Of a stretch of DNA of 64,000 nucleotides, positions 20,159 to 30,798 are shown piece by piece. The notes under the pieces were generated by a model that was not told where the DNA came from, ran no database searches, and saw only the letters and a list, made by a program, of their open reading frames with translations. Within the stretch, counting starts at the first letter, position 1. The number at the start of each line of letters is the position of its first letter. The translations under genes and the position numbers were made by a program. Origin of the DNA: Branchiostoma lanceolatum (lineage: Eukaryota > Chordata > Leptocardii > Amphioxiformes > Branchiostomatidae); the NCBI RefSeq assembly GCF_035083965.1, contig NC_089735.1, forward strand, positions 11,332,501 through 11,396,500, in the 5' to 3' direction.

Positions 20159-21566
20159 ACTCTGTTTTACTTGCAGAGTAATTTGTGTTGTTGAAATTAG
20201 TTCGTGCATCATCATCCTTCAAAGCAACATCCATTTTACAGTCATGAAAAACATTTTTGATTTATGTTGTTATTAACTTGACTCCAATGCTGTTTAGCAC
20301 GTGCACGTCCAAATTTGAATAAATTCGTTGATTTGACTTTGGATGACTGAGTTTGCATATACTGTATTTCCATCATGGATATTTTCCGGAAAACCACCGT
20401 ACGAAAGGGAAACGTCATGAATTTGACATTACAATTTGACAATAACTTTTTTTCATGTTTCCACTGACATTACAAACATAATACACATGAGTAAGGCCGA
20501 GTAGAGTTCATTCAGCCAGATATGAATCAGATTCGAACCCAACAGGTGCCAACTGTCATAGCATGCCTACAATGGACATATAGATTTTCCTCATTACTTT
20601 TGCAAATCAAGTCCCAATTTGCATTAATTGCAATTCATTGTGTACATCTCCGTCTAAGCTACCTGCATAGTAAAATACATGAAAAGCTGATGCTCCTTTC
20701 TTAGTTATTCTCCTTGGAATATTTTGACAAATACGCCATTGCAGTTCCAGTGACACATACCAGGGGGCCCATAATCGACCTTGACCTTCCTCCTCCCAAC
20801 ACCTACCCACATACTAAATATTATTACAATCCATCTAGACGTTCTTCAGTTATGCTGACTTTAAGCATCCGGACGCACAAACATGCACGCACGCAAACAC
20901 ACATGCAAGCACACACAATACAATATCTCCATGAAAAAGTATTTTTTCATGGAGATAAAAGTGAAGACTCTATATTTCGATACGTGCACGTAGATTGTAT
21001 AATGAAGGCAACGTTTTTTTTGCCAACCTTTTTTTTTCACATGCTCGCATCAGTTTTGGGTCTCCAGACCGGTCATCCATATAATGAAATCAATATGGCC
21101 TCAAATAGAAAACAGACGTAAAATATATTCACGTTTACCATGATTTACCACTGGTATCAGTCATTCAAGTATTTTATTGGATTCTGAGTATGTATGCTCT
21201 TATTGCCAATCTGAGTAGCATTTTTTTCCTGGCATTAATGTTGTGTAAGACTTGCAAATGTGTACCAAAATATATCAAGGATTACTTTATGCCATGAATA
21301 GATATTACCTGATATAGATTATTGACTTGATGTAAACCATTCACAGAATAGTCCATATATATATAGATAGAGTTAGCGTATCAGCCACATTTTGTATGTT
21401 AAAAGAAACCTTTTAGAGGGTAACCATTACCGGTAGTGGCCCTCAAAATTAAAAAAAAATGAAACGTGCAAAAACAACAATTTGAAACGACCTTAAATGG
21501 TTTAAAGCGGCCAGCGCAAGGCGGAAAAAGTGAAAAATTGTCACAATTCAGTAATAGACAATTCAT
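20159..21566. other. Intergenic with one dispersed repeat
   Basis: No gene. The stretch at about 20600-20770 matches 16130-16290. A CACGCACGCA/CACACA patch lies near 20880-20920. Confidence 0.5.
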
Positions 21567-23801
21567 CTAGGTAAGGTTGGCGTAATTAGTAAAATTAACA
21601 GTCCTTTTCCTGACGACAATGTACGACATGAGCACAACGACTACCCCAACGCCAATAAGAACACCGATCACGATCGCGATAGTGTTGCTGCCCTTATTTG
21701 CGTCTTCAGGGCATTCTTGAGCCGACGAAAACAGTCCGGACTTGACTCCAAACGGCTGAAGCTGAACTTGGCGTGCGAGGATGGACACGTCCTTGGTAAC
21801 GGTGATGTTGACATCGGCGGTACACTTGTAGGACTTGTCGCCGTCTGCGGAGAAGAAGTTCATCGTGTTGTTTGATATATGTCTGCGGGCGTTGGGGCTC
21901 TTAGTCCCGGGAAAAATGGACGGCAGCTCGGTGTATAAAATGTCGAGACTGGCTACACGGAACTGATTATTTTCTTTTACGAAGTCAAACGTCACGCTAA
22001 AGATGTCATAGAACGTCAAAGTCATATTTGAATGGTCAGAGTCACAGAATCCAGCAGCGTTTGCAGTTATTGGTAAGTTGAAAATGCTTGTGCCAGTTTC
22101 GCTGTCAGTTTTTGTGTAGATGATTTTGAACTGAAGGCCCATGTCAGCCAGCAGGCAGACATGACCTTTTGTGTCCTTGACCTTGTAATGGCCTTGAGGT
22201 GGTTCTGGAGGGGGTGTAAGAGGTTTGGGGGTCGTCATGATTGTCGTGGAGTTCTTGGCCGGGACTGTAGTCGTGCTAGGCGGTTGGTCGGTGGTCACAT
22301 TGCCAATGGGGAGGGAAGTGGCGGTAGTACTGGTAGGGGGGATGGTAGTCCCGTTGCCAATAGGGATTTCTGTAGGTGGGATGGTAGTCCCGTTGCCAAT
22401 AGGAATGTCTGTAGGTGGGATGGTAGTCCCGTTGCCTATAGGGATTTCTGTAGGTGGGATGGTAGTCCCGTTGCCAATAGGGATTTCTGTAGGCGGGATG
22501 GTAGTCCCATTGACAATAGGGATTTCTGTAGGTGGGATGGTAGTCCCATTGCCAATGGGGATTTCTGTAGGTGGGATGGTAGTCCCGTTGCCAATAGGGA
22601 TTTCTGTAGGTGGGATGGTAGTCCCGTTGCCAATAGGGATTTCTGTAGGTGGGATGGTAGTCCCGTTGCCTATAGGGATTTCTGTAGGTGGGATGGTAGT
22701 CCCGTTGCCAATAGGAATTTCTGTAGGCGGGATGGTAGTCCCGTTGCCAATAGGGATTGCTGTCGGTGAGATGGTAGTCCCGTTGGCTAGAGGGATTTCT
22801 GTAGGTGGGATGGTAGTCCCGTTGCCAATAGGGATTTCTGTAGGTGGGATGGTAGTCCCGTTGCCAATAGGGATTTCTGTAGGTGGGATGGTAGTCCCGT
22901 TGCCAATAGGGAGTTCTGTAGGTGGAATGGTAGTCCCGTTGCCAATAGGGATTGCTGTAGGTGGGATGGTAGTCCCGTTGCCAATAGGGATTGCTGTAGG
23001 TGGGATGGTAGTCCCGTTGCCAATAGGGATTTCTGTAGGTGGGATGGTAGTCCCGTTGCCTACAGGGATTTCTGTAGGTGGGATTGTGGTGATGTTACCT
23101 GGAGTTGTGACCGGATACGGCTTGGTAGTCTTGCGAGGAGAGGGCGTTGTTATGGAGTCGCTACATGCCGTTGACTCCGAGAAGTTCCCACTGGTTGGAA
23201 CGTGGAACGGTTGGACTTGGATGGTGTGAATAGCCAGGGTAGACACTGGTCTGTCAGGGTCAATAAAAGTCAACACCTGCTCTCTGTCGCACGTGTACGA
23301 ATGAGGAAAGTAGAAACTGGACGACGTCAGAAAGTCTTGAAGACCAGACAAGACAGACGATACCTTCTCATTCGCGTTCTTCGCTTCTGGAAACATGTCT
23401 GGTTGTAAGGTGTAGTATATGGAAGCACTTGCGAGCCAAAACGTGTCTCTGGTTCGGACAAATGCGAAGTCCAATCCAAACGTAGCATCTGGGTCAATGG
23501 CGTCATCTGCGTTGAACCTCAGATCTATGTGAGCATTGTAGTCGTTATCCACGTGTGAACAGTGTCCGCTGGCGGTGCTATCTGCTGGAAGAGCGAAGGA
23601 CGCAGTGGCCGTGGTGTTGTCGGTCTTCGTGTAACCCACGTAAAACATGGCGGCGATATTCAGCAGCAAACATTCGTCATTGTAGACATCCTTCAGCACA
23701 AAGTGCCCAGCAGGTGGCGGAGGAATACTGCCGTGTGAACTGACCTGTACCCCAACTGTTAGGGCCAGCAGGACAACCACGTTATGGAACACTTTCACCA
23801 T
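21567..23801 (-). CDS. LAMP-like lysosomal membrane glycoprotein with mucin repeat (LAMP-like 1)
   Basis: Single-exon frame of 744 residues from the Met at 23801, chosen because a clean signal peptide (MVKVFHNVVVLLALTVGV) follows; an in-frame Met 18 codons upstream adds unlikely sequence. Domain order: LAMP-type luminal domain (about 30-215, paired Cys, ending QPFHVPTSGNF), a spacer of about 19 repeats of 13 residues (IPIGNGTTIPPTE; each has one NGT glycosylation sequon plus Thr/Pro for O-glycans), a second LAMP domain (about 530-690, PPQGHYKVKDTKG to QPFGVKSGLFSS), one TM helix (about 704-728) and a short tail ending NYANLT. YANL fits the YxxPhi lysosomal sorting signal. Architecture matches LAMP1/2-type proteins of late endosome/lysosome membrane. 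First of four minus-strand paralogues. Confidence 0.85.
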   Translation of the reverse strand: MVKVFHNVVVLLALTVGVQVSSHGSIPPPPAGHFVLKDVYNDECLLLNIAAMFYVGYTKTDNTTATASFALPADSTASGHCSHVDNDYNAHIDLRFNADDAIDPDATFGLDFAFVRTRDTFWLASASIYYTLQPDMFPEAKNANEKVSSVLSGLQDFLTSSSFYFPHSYTCDREQVLTFIDPDRPVSTLAIHTIQVQPFHVPTSGNFSESTACSDSITTPSPRKTTKPYPVTTPGNITTIPPTEIPVGNGTTIPPTEIPIGNGTTIPPTAIPIGNGTTIPPTAIPIGNGTTIPPTELPIGNGTTIPPTEIPIGNGTTIPPTEIPIGNGTTIPPTEIPLANGTTISPTAIPIGNGTTIPPTEIPIGNGTTIPPTEIPIGNGTTIPPTEIPIGNGTTIPPTEIPIGNGTTIPPTEIPIGNGTTIPPTEIPIVNGTTIPPTEIPIGNGTTIPPTEIPIGNGTTIPPTDIPIGNGTTIPPTEIPIGNGTTIPPTSTTATSLPIGNVTTDQPPSTTTVPAKNSTTIMTTPKPLTPPPEPPQGHYKVKDTKGHVCLLADMGLQFKIIYTKTDSETGTSIFNLPITANAAGFCDSDHSNMTLTFYDIFSVTFDFVKENNQFRVASLDILYTELPSIFPGTKSPNARRHISNNTMNFFSADGDKSYKCTADVNITVTKDVSILARQVQLQPFGVKSGLFSSAQECPEDANKGSNTIAIVIGVLIGVGVVVVLMSYIVVRKRTVNFTNYANLT
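22340..23090 (-). repeat. 39-bp coding minisatellite, about 19 copies
   Basis: Period 39 bp, encoding IPIGNGTTIPPTE with variants IPVG, LPIG, IPLA, IPIV and final-residue changes E/A/D/S. It forms the hinge between the two LAMP domains. All other frames across it are shadows. Confidence 0.95.
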
Positions 23802-24229
23802 TTTGTAATCAAGAGAATGTACATGTGGTGGTTCGAAGTCGGCAAGAGGGGGCAATAAGACTTTTCTAGGTCACCTGGAATGACTGTTTACTTGACTTAA
23901 GGGGAAGGATCAATGATATCAGAATCAGGGGCAAATCGGACTTTCTTCCCAGTATGGTTCAATTGGAAAATTCTACCTGCCTTTAGGGGTACGATGACCT
24001 AGCTGACGTTGCATCTTTTGAAAAAAAAGGTCTCATTTCCCCGGTTAAGTTTGTATTGGAAGTATGGACTCAATGAGCATTGGTTTTTCCCTAAAAGCAG
24101 CCGAACTATGAACTCATGAGTGGGACGAGGCCTGTCAACGTGACACCGCGTGTCATAGTACAGTCACGCGGACGGAGGGGTGAGGGACAGCGCAACGACC
24201 GTCTTCTCGTTTTGGTTGATCTTTTTTGG

Positions 24230-24587
24230 TAGCCTCTACCAGGCTAGCCTCCGATGCAGACTGCTTCCGGCTGTTTTCTTTTTCAAGTTACAGCTTTTAT
24301 ACTATTACATTTTCCTTTTTGTTGGCGCCGAGTGGACGCAGACTCCTTCCCGGCCAGCAATAAGAAAAAAATGTTATAGTATAAAAACTGTAACTTGAAA
24401 AAGAAAACAGCCGGAAGGAGTCTGCATCGGAGGCTATACCGGGCTCCATAGGTCGCTGGAAAAATAGTAGAAATTGGCCAAATAGACGGATAATATGCTA
24501 GAGGAGTCCGCTAAAGGAGTTACAGTTTGCGACCTATTTTTCTATCGACCTATTTTTCTATCGACCTTTGGAGCCTGGTAGAGGCTA
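24230..24587. mobile_element. Outer hAT-like MITE (TIR TAGCCTCTACCAGGC)
   Basis: Left end TAGCCTCTACCAGGC; right end in reverse complement TAGCCTCTACCAGGCTCC. It is flanked by CTTTTTTGG (24221-24229) and CTTTTTCGG (24588-24596), an 8-9 bp duplication with one change. A second element is inserted 15 bp inside its left end. No protein. Confidence 0.7.
24245..24436. mobile_element. Inner foldback MITE nested in the outer one
   Basis: 192 bp with long inverted arms (about 75 bp) starting TAGCCTCCGATGCAGACT. Flanked by TACCAGGC (24237-24244) and TACCGGGC (24437-24444), an 8-bp duplication with one change. Removing it restores the outer element's TIR. Confidence 0.75.
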
Positions 24588-24729
24588 CTTTTTCGGTGCC
24601 TTTGTCTAAAGATGTCTACCTCTCTTAAAAGTCACCACATCTCCTAATGAAATCACGTTGTTAATGAATCATAGTTACCCCGCTTATCGAATTGGAAAAT
24701 AGACTAATATGCATCATTGATTCTTCGCT

Positions 24730-25093
24730 AGCTCTACCAGCTACTGAACTGTAAGCGTGCGTACATGTAAGTAGGGCGAAACGTGATTGTCGTCGATGAA
24801 CGCACGAGGCACTGAAACGTGACAACCACACGCACAACTGACTCTTTCTAACCCTAAAACTCTAGCCTTTAACACATATGTATGTACACCTTACTGACAG
24901 TATACGATAAAAGCTCTACCAGCTACTGAACTGTAAGCGTGCGTACATGTAAGTAGGGCGAAACGTGATTGTCGTCGATGAACGCACGAGGCACTGAAAC
25001 GTGACAACCACACGCACTACTGACTCTTTCTAACCCTAAAACTCTAGCCTTTAACACATATATATGTACGGCCTACCGACAGTATGCGATAAT
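24730..25093. repeat. 182-bp tandem duplication
   Basis: AGCTCTACCAGCTACTGAAC starts at 24730 and again at 24912. The two units are nearly identical up to CAGTATRCGATAA. The rest of 23856-26133 has no supported gene. Confidence 0.9.
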
Positions 25094-26133
25094 AAATGTA
25101 TCATTCTGTAGAGCTCAAATGGCTGCTTCAACGATATAGAACACTTAACTACAAAAACATTTCTGGCTTGAAGTATCATGGATTTACTTGAGTTTCTTGT
25201 GGTTAAAGAGAGGCATCCATTCAATGAGAAAATGGTCAGTAAACTACTTATACATACGGTACAAACTGAAAAATGAGTCGCCACGTTTTTCGTCGGGAGA
25301 ACAATAGGTTTGGACTTTGACCCGTCAACGACCTCTGGTGGATGACGTGCAGGGCCTTCAAACAGGGCTACGTGTTCTAAGGGGTGTAGAGAATGACTGA
25401 CAGGTGTCAGAAATGATTGACATGTAAAAAACTACACGTACACTGAAAGTGAATAAAAAAAGTCACGAGAGGAAGTTCATTTTTGCAATGCTAATTTACA
25501 TGCGCCGAGCTGTCACAGAAAAGGCTGTGTCAAAGATCGCATCAGTGTTTCGTGTGATATTTTTGACCAACTTAACATATACTTTTTGACTTGCAGAAGG
25601 ACATGCGATGCGCATTAATTCAGAAAAAAACAAAGTAAAACGTTTTAAACCTTTCGTCAAACATAATCAACTCAGACCTGGGTATTGATGAATATTTAAC
25701 TGCACAGAAATGGATGACGTATTTTAAGCACGCGCCCCCATCGTGTTCAACTCGTTCTGGGACTTGTAGAAAAAAATGTTGACGACTACTTTTAGGGTTA
25801 CAATCCACCTGACGACGAGATTTTCGTCTACTGATTGGCATAACCATATACTGTATAAACAATTACTGGCTAAACAGTATCAGTAGTGCTGAATTGGCTA
25901 TTTTAGAATATCTTCCAATGTTCTAAATATATCTGCGACGAGATCTGATTAAAGTTGCTTACACTCATGATTTTACAGATAATGTCAAAATGCATTTCTA
26001 TTCCATGGAATAGGTTCTCAAATACAATTTGTTGGTACAACATTTTGTGCTGATTAGGGTAGTAAATTTAAAGGTTTTGGTTGTTGCTACATTTTGTAAC
26101 ACAGTATACCAGAGTACATCAAGCGTGTATACC

Positions 26134-26895
26134 TTAATCACTGTTCAGACTGTGGTAGTCTTGACGCTTTCTTTCGCTGAAAACAACGTACGCAAAAACT
26201 CCACCAAGCAGCGCTAAGCCGGCAATGACACCAATCACAATTGCTGCAATGTTGAAACTGCTCTTGTTACCCGTGTCCTGAGAGCAGACTTGAGCTGACG
26301 AAAACTTGCCCGACTTGACTCCAAACGGCTGAAGCTGAACTTGACGTGCGATGATGGACACGTCCTTGGTGACGGTGATGTTGACATCGGTGTTACACAT
26401 GTAGGACTTGTCGGCGTCTGCGGAGAAGATGTTCATCGTGTCGTTTGAAACATGTCTGCGGGCGTCGGGGCTCTTAGTCCCGGGAAAGATGGACGGCAGC
26501 TCGGTGTATGAGATCTCGATGGTGGACACGTGGAAGCGACTGACGCTACCCCCTTTCACTGATTTAACGAAGTCGAATGTCACGTTAAAGGTGTCATCGT
26601 GAAACATCAGCGTCAAACTGGAGTCGTTCGAACCACAGAACCCTGTTGTGTTGACACTTTGTGGTAGACTGAACACACCGGTGCCAAATTTCCCGTCATT
26701 TTTTGTGTACAGGATTCTGAACTGCAGGCCCATTTCGGCAATCAGACAAATTTGACCCGTGGTGTTGTCTTTCACTTCAAAGTGGCCTTGTGATGGTGAC
26801 GAGCCGACATTTCCTCGGTGGGAAGTGGCTTCAATGCAGAAGACAAACACGAAAAGCGCAGATGCTGTCAACCAGGACATTTTGGCGCATGACAC
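26134..26895 (-). CDS. LAMP-like protein with one luminal domain (LAMP-like 2)
   Basis: 253 residues in one exon. Signal peptide about 1-24 (KMSWLTASALFVFVF), one LAMP-type domain (about 35-205: SQGHFEVKDNTTGQ, ELPSIFPGTKSPDARRHVS, QVQLQPFGVKSGKFSS), several N-glycosylation sites, a TM helix (about 216-240), and a tail ERKRQDYHSLNSD with YHSL as YxxPhi signal. The domain is closest to the membrane-proximal domain of the neighbours. A single-domain layout is like CD68 or DC-LAMP in outline; orthology is not claimed. The start context (M-S-C-A-K-M-S) resembles M-C-A-K-M-S in the next two genes. Confidence 0.85.
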   Translation of the reverse strand: MSCAKMSWLTASALFVFVFCIEATSHRGNVGSSPSQGHFEVKDNTTGQICLIAEMGLQFRILYTKNDGKFGTGVFSLPQSVNTTGFCGSNDSSLTLMFHDDTFNVTFDFVKSVKGGSVSRFHVSTIEISYTELPSIFPGTKSPDARRHVSNDTMNIFSADADKSYMCNTDVNITVTKDVSIIARQVQLQPFGVKSGKFSSAQVCSQDTGNKSSFNIAAIVIGVIAGLALLGGVFAYVVFSERKRQDYHSLNSD

Positions 26896-27878
26896 GACAG
26901 CCTAATTCCGAAATGTCCGTCGATTTGAACCTGCAAGTAGACACTGAACCCAAGGGGGGCGCGAAGTTATGTTTGCCTACAGAATGGACCATGAACTTTG
27001 AGCAGATCTACCAGCAAAAACAGGTTCATATGTCTGGCCTCCACCTTTATAGATTTACCTATCATCGTCAGGTTGCCTGGCGGCTATGCCAACAAGGGAT
27101 CTTTGCTGAAGATGACCTTGCCAGCCTACGTGCCCTTGTGAGGGTCATGACTTCTTCGTCTAGCGCTTATGACATACCAAAGTTAGGGAGAAGATTTGTG
27201 AGGATAGTTTGAGAAGGTGCCAAGGTTAGAAGAAGTATTGAAAACACCCAAGACCAGATATAAGTTGCAGCATTGTTGTTAGTTTTTAATCAAAGACTGT
27301 GTCTTTGTACAGTGCAGAAAATAAGTCCATCATCTTGTCAACAAGTACAACACCTTTACATCCTTTATCTTTAGGTTTGAGACCATAGGATGGGAGCCGA
27401 ATGCATGGCTAACGTAGTCACATTATCTTACACAATCCTTATATCGCTTATCTTCACTAATAGGATTATAAAATGCACTTTAGACCCATATGCGCAGAAG
27501 GCATCGAGCATCTACGAATGCTGTAAACATATTATTAATAGCTGAATGTAAACATTAGTACGTGACATTCAGCTGCTTACAAAGAAATATGTGACAAAAA
27601 TTACATCTAGATCTGTTCATCAACATCTAGTGTGTAGTAGATCCCTACAAAGTCATTTCTATCTTAAGGTACAAGATACAAGTTCTCAATAGACAACAGC
27701 CAAAACAGTTCCTACTTCGGAATTAAGTTGTTAAAATAAGAAAGAAGCTGAGATTTTCTTACATGCGATGCACAATTTCTATGCGATGCAAGCAACGCCA
27801 ACTGAGAAAACAACAACATTATCAACAATAATAACATCCACGATGTGGACAAGATGAACTTTTACTAGTCGCAAAGCT
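26896..27878. repeat. 3' flank of LAMP-like 3, duplicated downstream
   Basis: From about 27195 (TTTGAGAAGGTGCCAAGGTT) onward this non-coding stretch matches 30805-31670 in the same order, up to the stop of each gene. It shows that LAMP-like 3 and 4 were duplicated together with their 3' flanks. Confidence 0.75.
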
Positions 27879-30008
27879 TTAATTCAGGGCTGTGAACTTT
27901 TGTGGCTTCGCCTTCCTTTTGCTGACGACAATGTAAGCAACGAACACGACAACGACGACCACGGCAACAACAACGCCGATGATAACAGGTACCGTATTGG
28001 TGCCTGAGTCCTCCGAGCAATCTTCAGCTGACGAGAACTTGCCCGACTTGACCCCAAACGGCTGAAGCTGAACATTGCTGACCACGATGGACACGTCCTT
28101 GGTAACGGTGACGTCCACATCGGCGGTACACTTGTAGGACTTGTCGCCGTTTGCGGAGAACATGCTCATCGTGGTGTTTGAAACATGTCTGCGGCGGTCG
28201 GGGCTCTTAGTCCCGGGAAAAATGGAGGGCAGCTCGGTGTACGAGATCTCGATGGTAGACATGTTGAAGCGGCCGACGGTTTTTCCTTTCACGTCTTTGT
28301 CTTTGAGGAAGTCAAATGTCACACTGAAGGCGCCATCGTGAAAATTCAAGGTCAAACTTGAGTTGTCAGATGTACAGAAACCGGTTGCCTTGGCGGTTTT
28401 GGGTAAGTCAAATGTAGCAGTGTGTATCTTCTTGTCAGTCTTTGTGTAATTGACCTTGAACTGCAGGCTCATGTTGGCCAGGAGGCAGACGTGACCTTTT
28501 GTGTCTTTGACCTCGAAGTGACCTTGAGGTGGTTCTTTAGGAGGTCCGGTGGGCTTAGGAGTGGTCATTATGGTCGTAGCGTTCTCGATCGGGACCATGG
28601 TACTGGTCGTGTTTGATGGTTCAACGGTGGTCGCGTTACGAATGGGTACCACGGTAGTATCGTTGGAAGGAAGAATTGTTGTCACGTTGCCAATAGGAGC
28701 CATGGTGGCCGTAGTGGTGTTGACCGCAGGGATGGTGGTGGCGTTTTGAATGGGCATCATCGTCGATGGTAAGTCTTGGGCACACTCGGATGCCTCGCTG
28801 AAGTTCATACTCTTGACCGCGAAGGGTTGAACCTGGAGCTCGGAGACCATCAGACGGACCGTGCTGCCAACGTCGAAGAACTGCAGTGATTTGCACAAGT
28901 ACGACTTGCCGAGGTCCGTTTGGAACATAGACTCTTGCTGTACTTCATTCACTGCTGTCCCTGGAGATGTCGCGTTCGGGAAGTGCTTTGGGTCCCGTAC
29001 GTACCCGACCGAAGCACTGACGAGTTCGAAGCTGTTGTTCCCTTTCGTCTTGAAGGTTACTGTAAGGTTAAAGCCCTTGAAGAAAGAGAGCGCCATGGTC
29101 GCCTTGGAATCACCACAAGCACCCCCGACGGTGCTATTTCGAGGGAGAACGTAGGTGGCGTTACGTGTGGTGTTGTCTTTCAGCTCGTACTCGACATGGA
29201 ACTCCACACCTGCAGACAGCAGGAAACACGCGTTTCCTTTGGTATCATTGAGAGCGAAATGTCCGACAGGGATGAGGGGAGTTATTGGGGTGGTGTGGGG
29301 GACAGGTCCCGGTGTAGTCGTGATGTCGTCCGGGCATGTCTCAGGGGAAGAGAACTTTCCACTGCTGGGAACATTAAAGGGTTGGACTTGGACAGAATGG
29401 ATGGTCAAAGTAGACTTTGGCCTGTCTGGGTGACTGAAGGTGAACTCCAATGTCTGGGGTTTATCACAACGGTACGAATGGGGAGACAAGGCGTTCGACG
29501 ACGTGTAGAAATACTGCTCGTTAGATATTGTAGCACTCGCCGTGGTGTTTGCATCCTTCGCACCGGGAAACATGTCAGGCACGAGTTTGTAGTACAAGGT
29601 GGCACCCGACAGCGAGAAATGAGTTAAGATCACGTTTCTTTCAAATGTAAGTTCTAATCCGAACGTTCCATCCAAACCGAGATCATTAATGTCGCCGAAC
29701 GCGAGGTTCAGGTGGGCGTGTCTTTCGTCGGTGAGATGTGAACAGTCTCCGCTTACCGTACTGTTGGTGGGGAGGGCGAAGGACACGATGGCCGTGGTGT
29801 TGTCCGTCTTGGTGTAGCCCACGTTGAACATGGCGGCGATGTTTAGAAGCAGACAGGGTTCGGGCTTACCGATCAACGGCTTCTTGTTCAACACGAAGTG
29901 GCCTTCGGGAGGAGCGGGCTCGTCCGCCGTTAACCCGACCGAGGCCCGAACGGACGACGCGAACAGAACGACGAGGATTGTCGGAATAAGCGACATCTTT
30001 GCGCACAT
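27879..30008 (-). CDS. LAMP-like protein with three luminal domains (LAMP-like 3)
   Basis: 709 residues from the Met at 30008 (MCAKMSLIPTILVVLFASSV signal peptide); the frame is open 49 codons further upstream but that part looks non-coding. Three LAMP-type domains: about 30-240 (EGHFVLN to QPFNVPSSGKFSS), 246-411 (VGHFALNDTKG to QPFAVKSMNFSEASE), and 494-666 (QGHFEVKDTKG to QPFGVKSGKFSS), the last two separated by a Thr-rich NATT-containing spacer. TM about 670-693. The tail ends SKRKAKPQKFTALN, where Phe stands in the position of the sorting Tyr of its neighbours. Single exon. Likely a heavily glycosylated lysosomal or cell-surface membrane protein. Confidence 0.85.
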   Translation of the reverse strand: MCAKMSLIPTILVVLFASSVRASVGLTADEPAPPEGHFVLNKKPLIGKPEPCLLLNIAAMFNVGYTKTDNTTAIVSFALPTNSTVSGDCSHLTDERHAHLNLAFGDINDLGLDGTFGLELTFERNVILTHFSLSGATLYYKLVPDMFPGAKDANTTASATISNEQYFYTSSNALSPHSYRCDKPQTLEFTFSHPDRPKSTLTIHSVQVQPFNVPSSGKFSSPETCPDDITTTPGPVPHTTPITPLIPVGHFALNDTKGNACFLLSAGVEFHVEYELKDNTTRNATYVLPRNSTVGGACGDSKATMALSFFKGFNLTVTFKTKGNNSFELVSASVGYVRDPKHFPNATSPGTAVNEVQQESMFQTDLGKSYLCKSLQFFDVGSTVRLMVSELQVQPFAVKSMNFSEASECAQDLPSTMMPIQNATTIPAVNTTTATMAPIGNVTTILPSNDTTVVPIRNATTVEPSNTTSTMVPIENATTIMTTPKPTGPPKEPPQGHFEVKDTKGHVCLLANMSLQFKVNYTKTDKKIHTATFDLPKTAKATGFCTSDNSSLTLNFHDGAFSVTFDFLKDKDVKGKTVGRFNMSTIEISYTELPSIFPGTKSPDRRRHVSNTTMSMFSANGDKSYKCTADVDVTVTKDVSIVVSNVQLQPFGVKSGKFSSAEDCSEDSGTNTVPVIIGVVVAVVVVVVFVAYIVVSKRKAKPQKFTALN

Positions 30009-30424
30009 CGTGAACAGGTGTAGTGTTGGTGTGACTCGACTCTCACGTGGGAAGGGGTCAGTCATGGGGGCGTCATCGACATCCTGTTTACTCAAAGTTT
30101 CGGCGGTACTTTGATAAGAACAGGTTGTTTTGAAAGTTAACAAAACAAGTGTCAAACACCAAAAAATCCACGTCCGTAACCTCTAAGCTATCACAAAGAC
30201 CCTACTACTTACTGATATTAAATAATACCAATTATTCAAAAATTTTTAGCGTAAAGAATCTAGCAATCAAGAACTATATATGCCCATTCCTACCCACCTA
30301 TCACATGATGGTTAAGCCCAAACAAACGTCCCCCTCGAGGACAACGACCTTTGAACATTAAGTCATGGTTCACGTGATTCGTCACAGCCGCACCTTTCTC
30401 TGCGGTCATGACCTTTCCGTCTAG

Positions 30425-30780
30425 TTGTTAAAGGCAACCAAAGCAATATTAGGGCCAAAGAATGGAAATAAAAAAAAATGCTGAAATCTTTATGGTAGTG
30501 ACATTTACTAACATTGTTTAGCACATTTGCGTAATAACTTCATACTTTTAGGATTTTAAAACCGCGCAAAATAGTGCCGTACGATGATCCCCTTAGTTTC
30601 GCGAGCCTACAAAACTCCGGCCACGATTTTCAGCGAGTTCTCACATCACAACAACGTCGTCTTTTTGCATCATGGACGTTGTCATACATTGTAATAGTGT
30701 TGTTTGAACTAATCATGTATAGAAATGACTAAATATATTGACTTTCAAAATCCGATTTTTCGGACCCTTATATTGCCTGG
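30425..30780. repeat. Interspersed repeat R1, uninterrupted copy
   Basis: Shares long blocks with 46287-46865, for example ATGCTGAAATCTTTAT, ACGATGATCCCCTTAGTTTC and GTAGTGTTGTTTGAACT-like text. This copy lacks the MITE that interrupts the other. Confidence 0.8.
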
Positions 30781-30798
30781 GTTTCCTTTAAGAGGAGT

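Noticed and set aside
22161-23229. Plus-strand frames through the LAMP repeat (Arg/Asp-rich or Val/Gly-rich)
   Set aside because: Shadows of the 39-bp repeat, antisense to a well-supported LAMP-like gene.
26790-27212. 140-codon plus-strand frame upstream of LAMP-like 2
   Set aside because: Half of it is antisense to the LAMP-like 2 signal peptide region and the rest has no domain or splice support.
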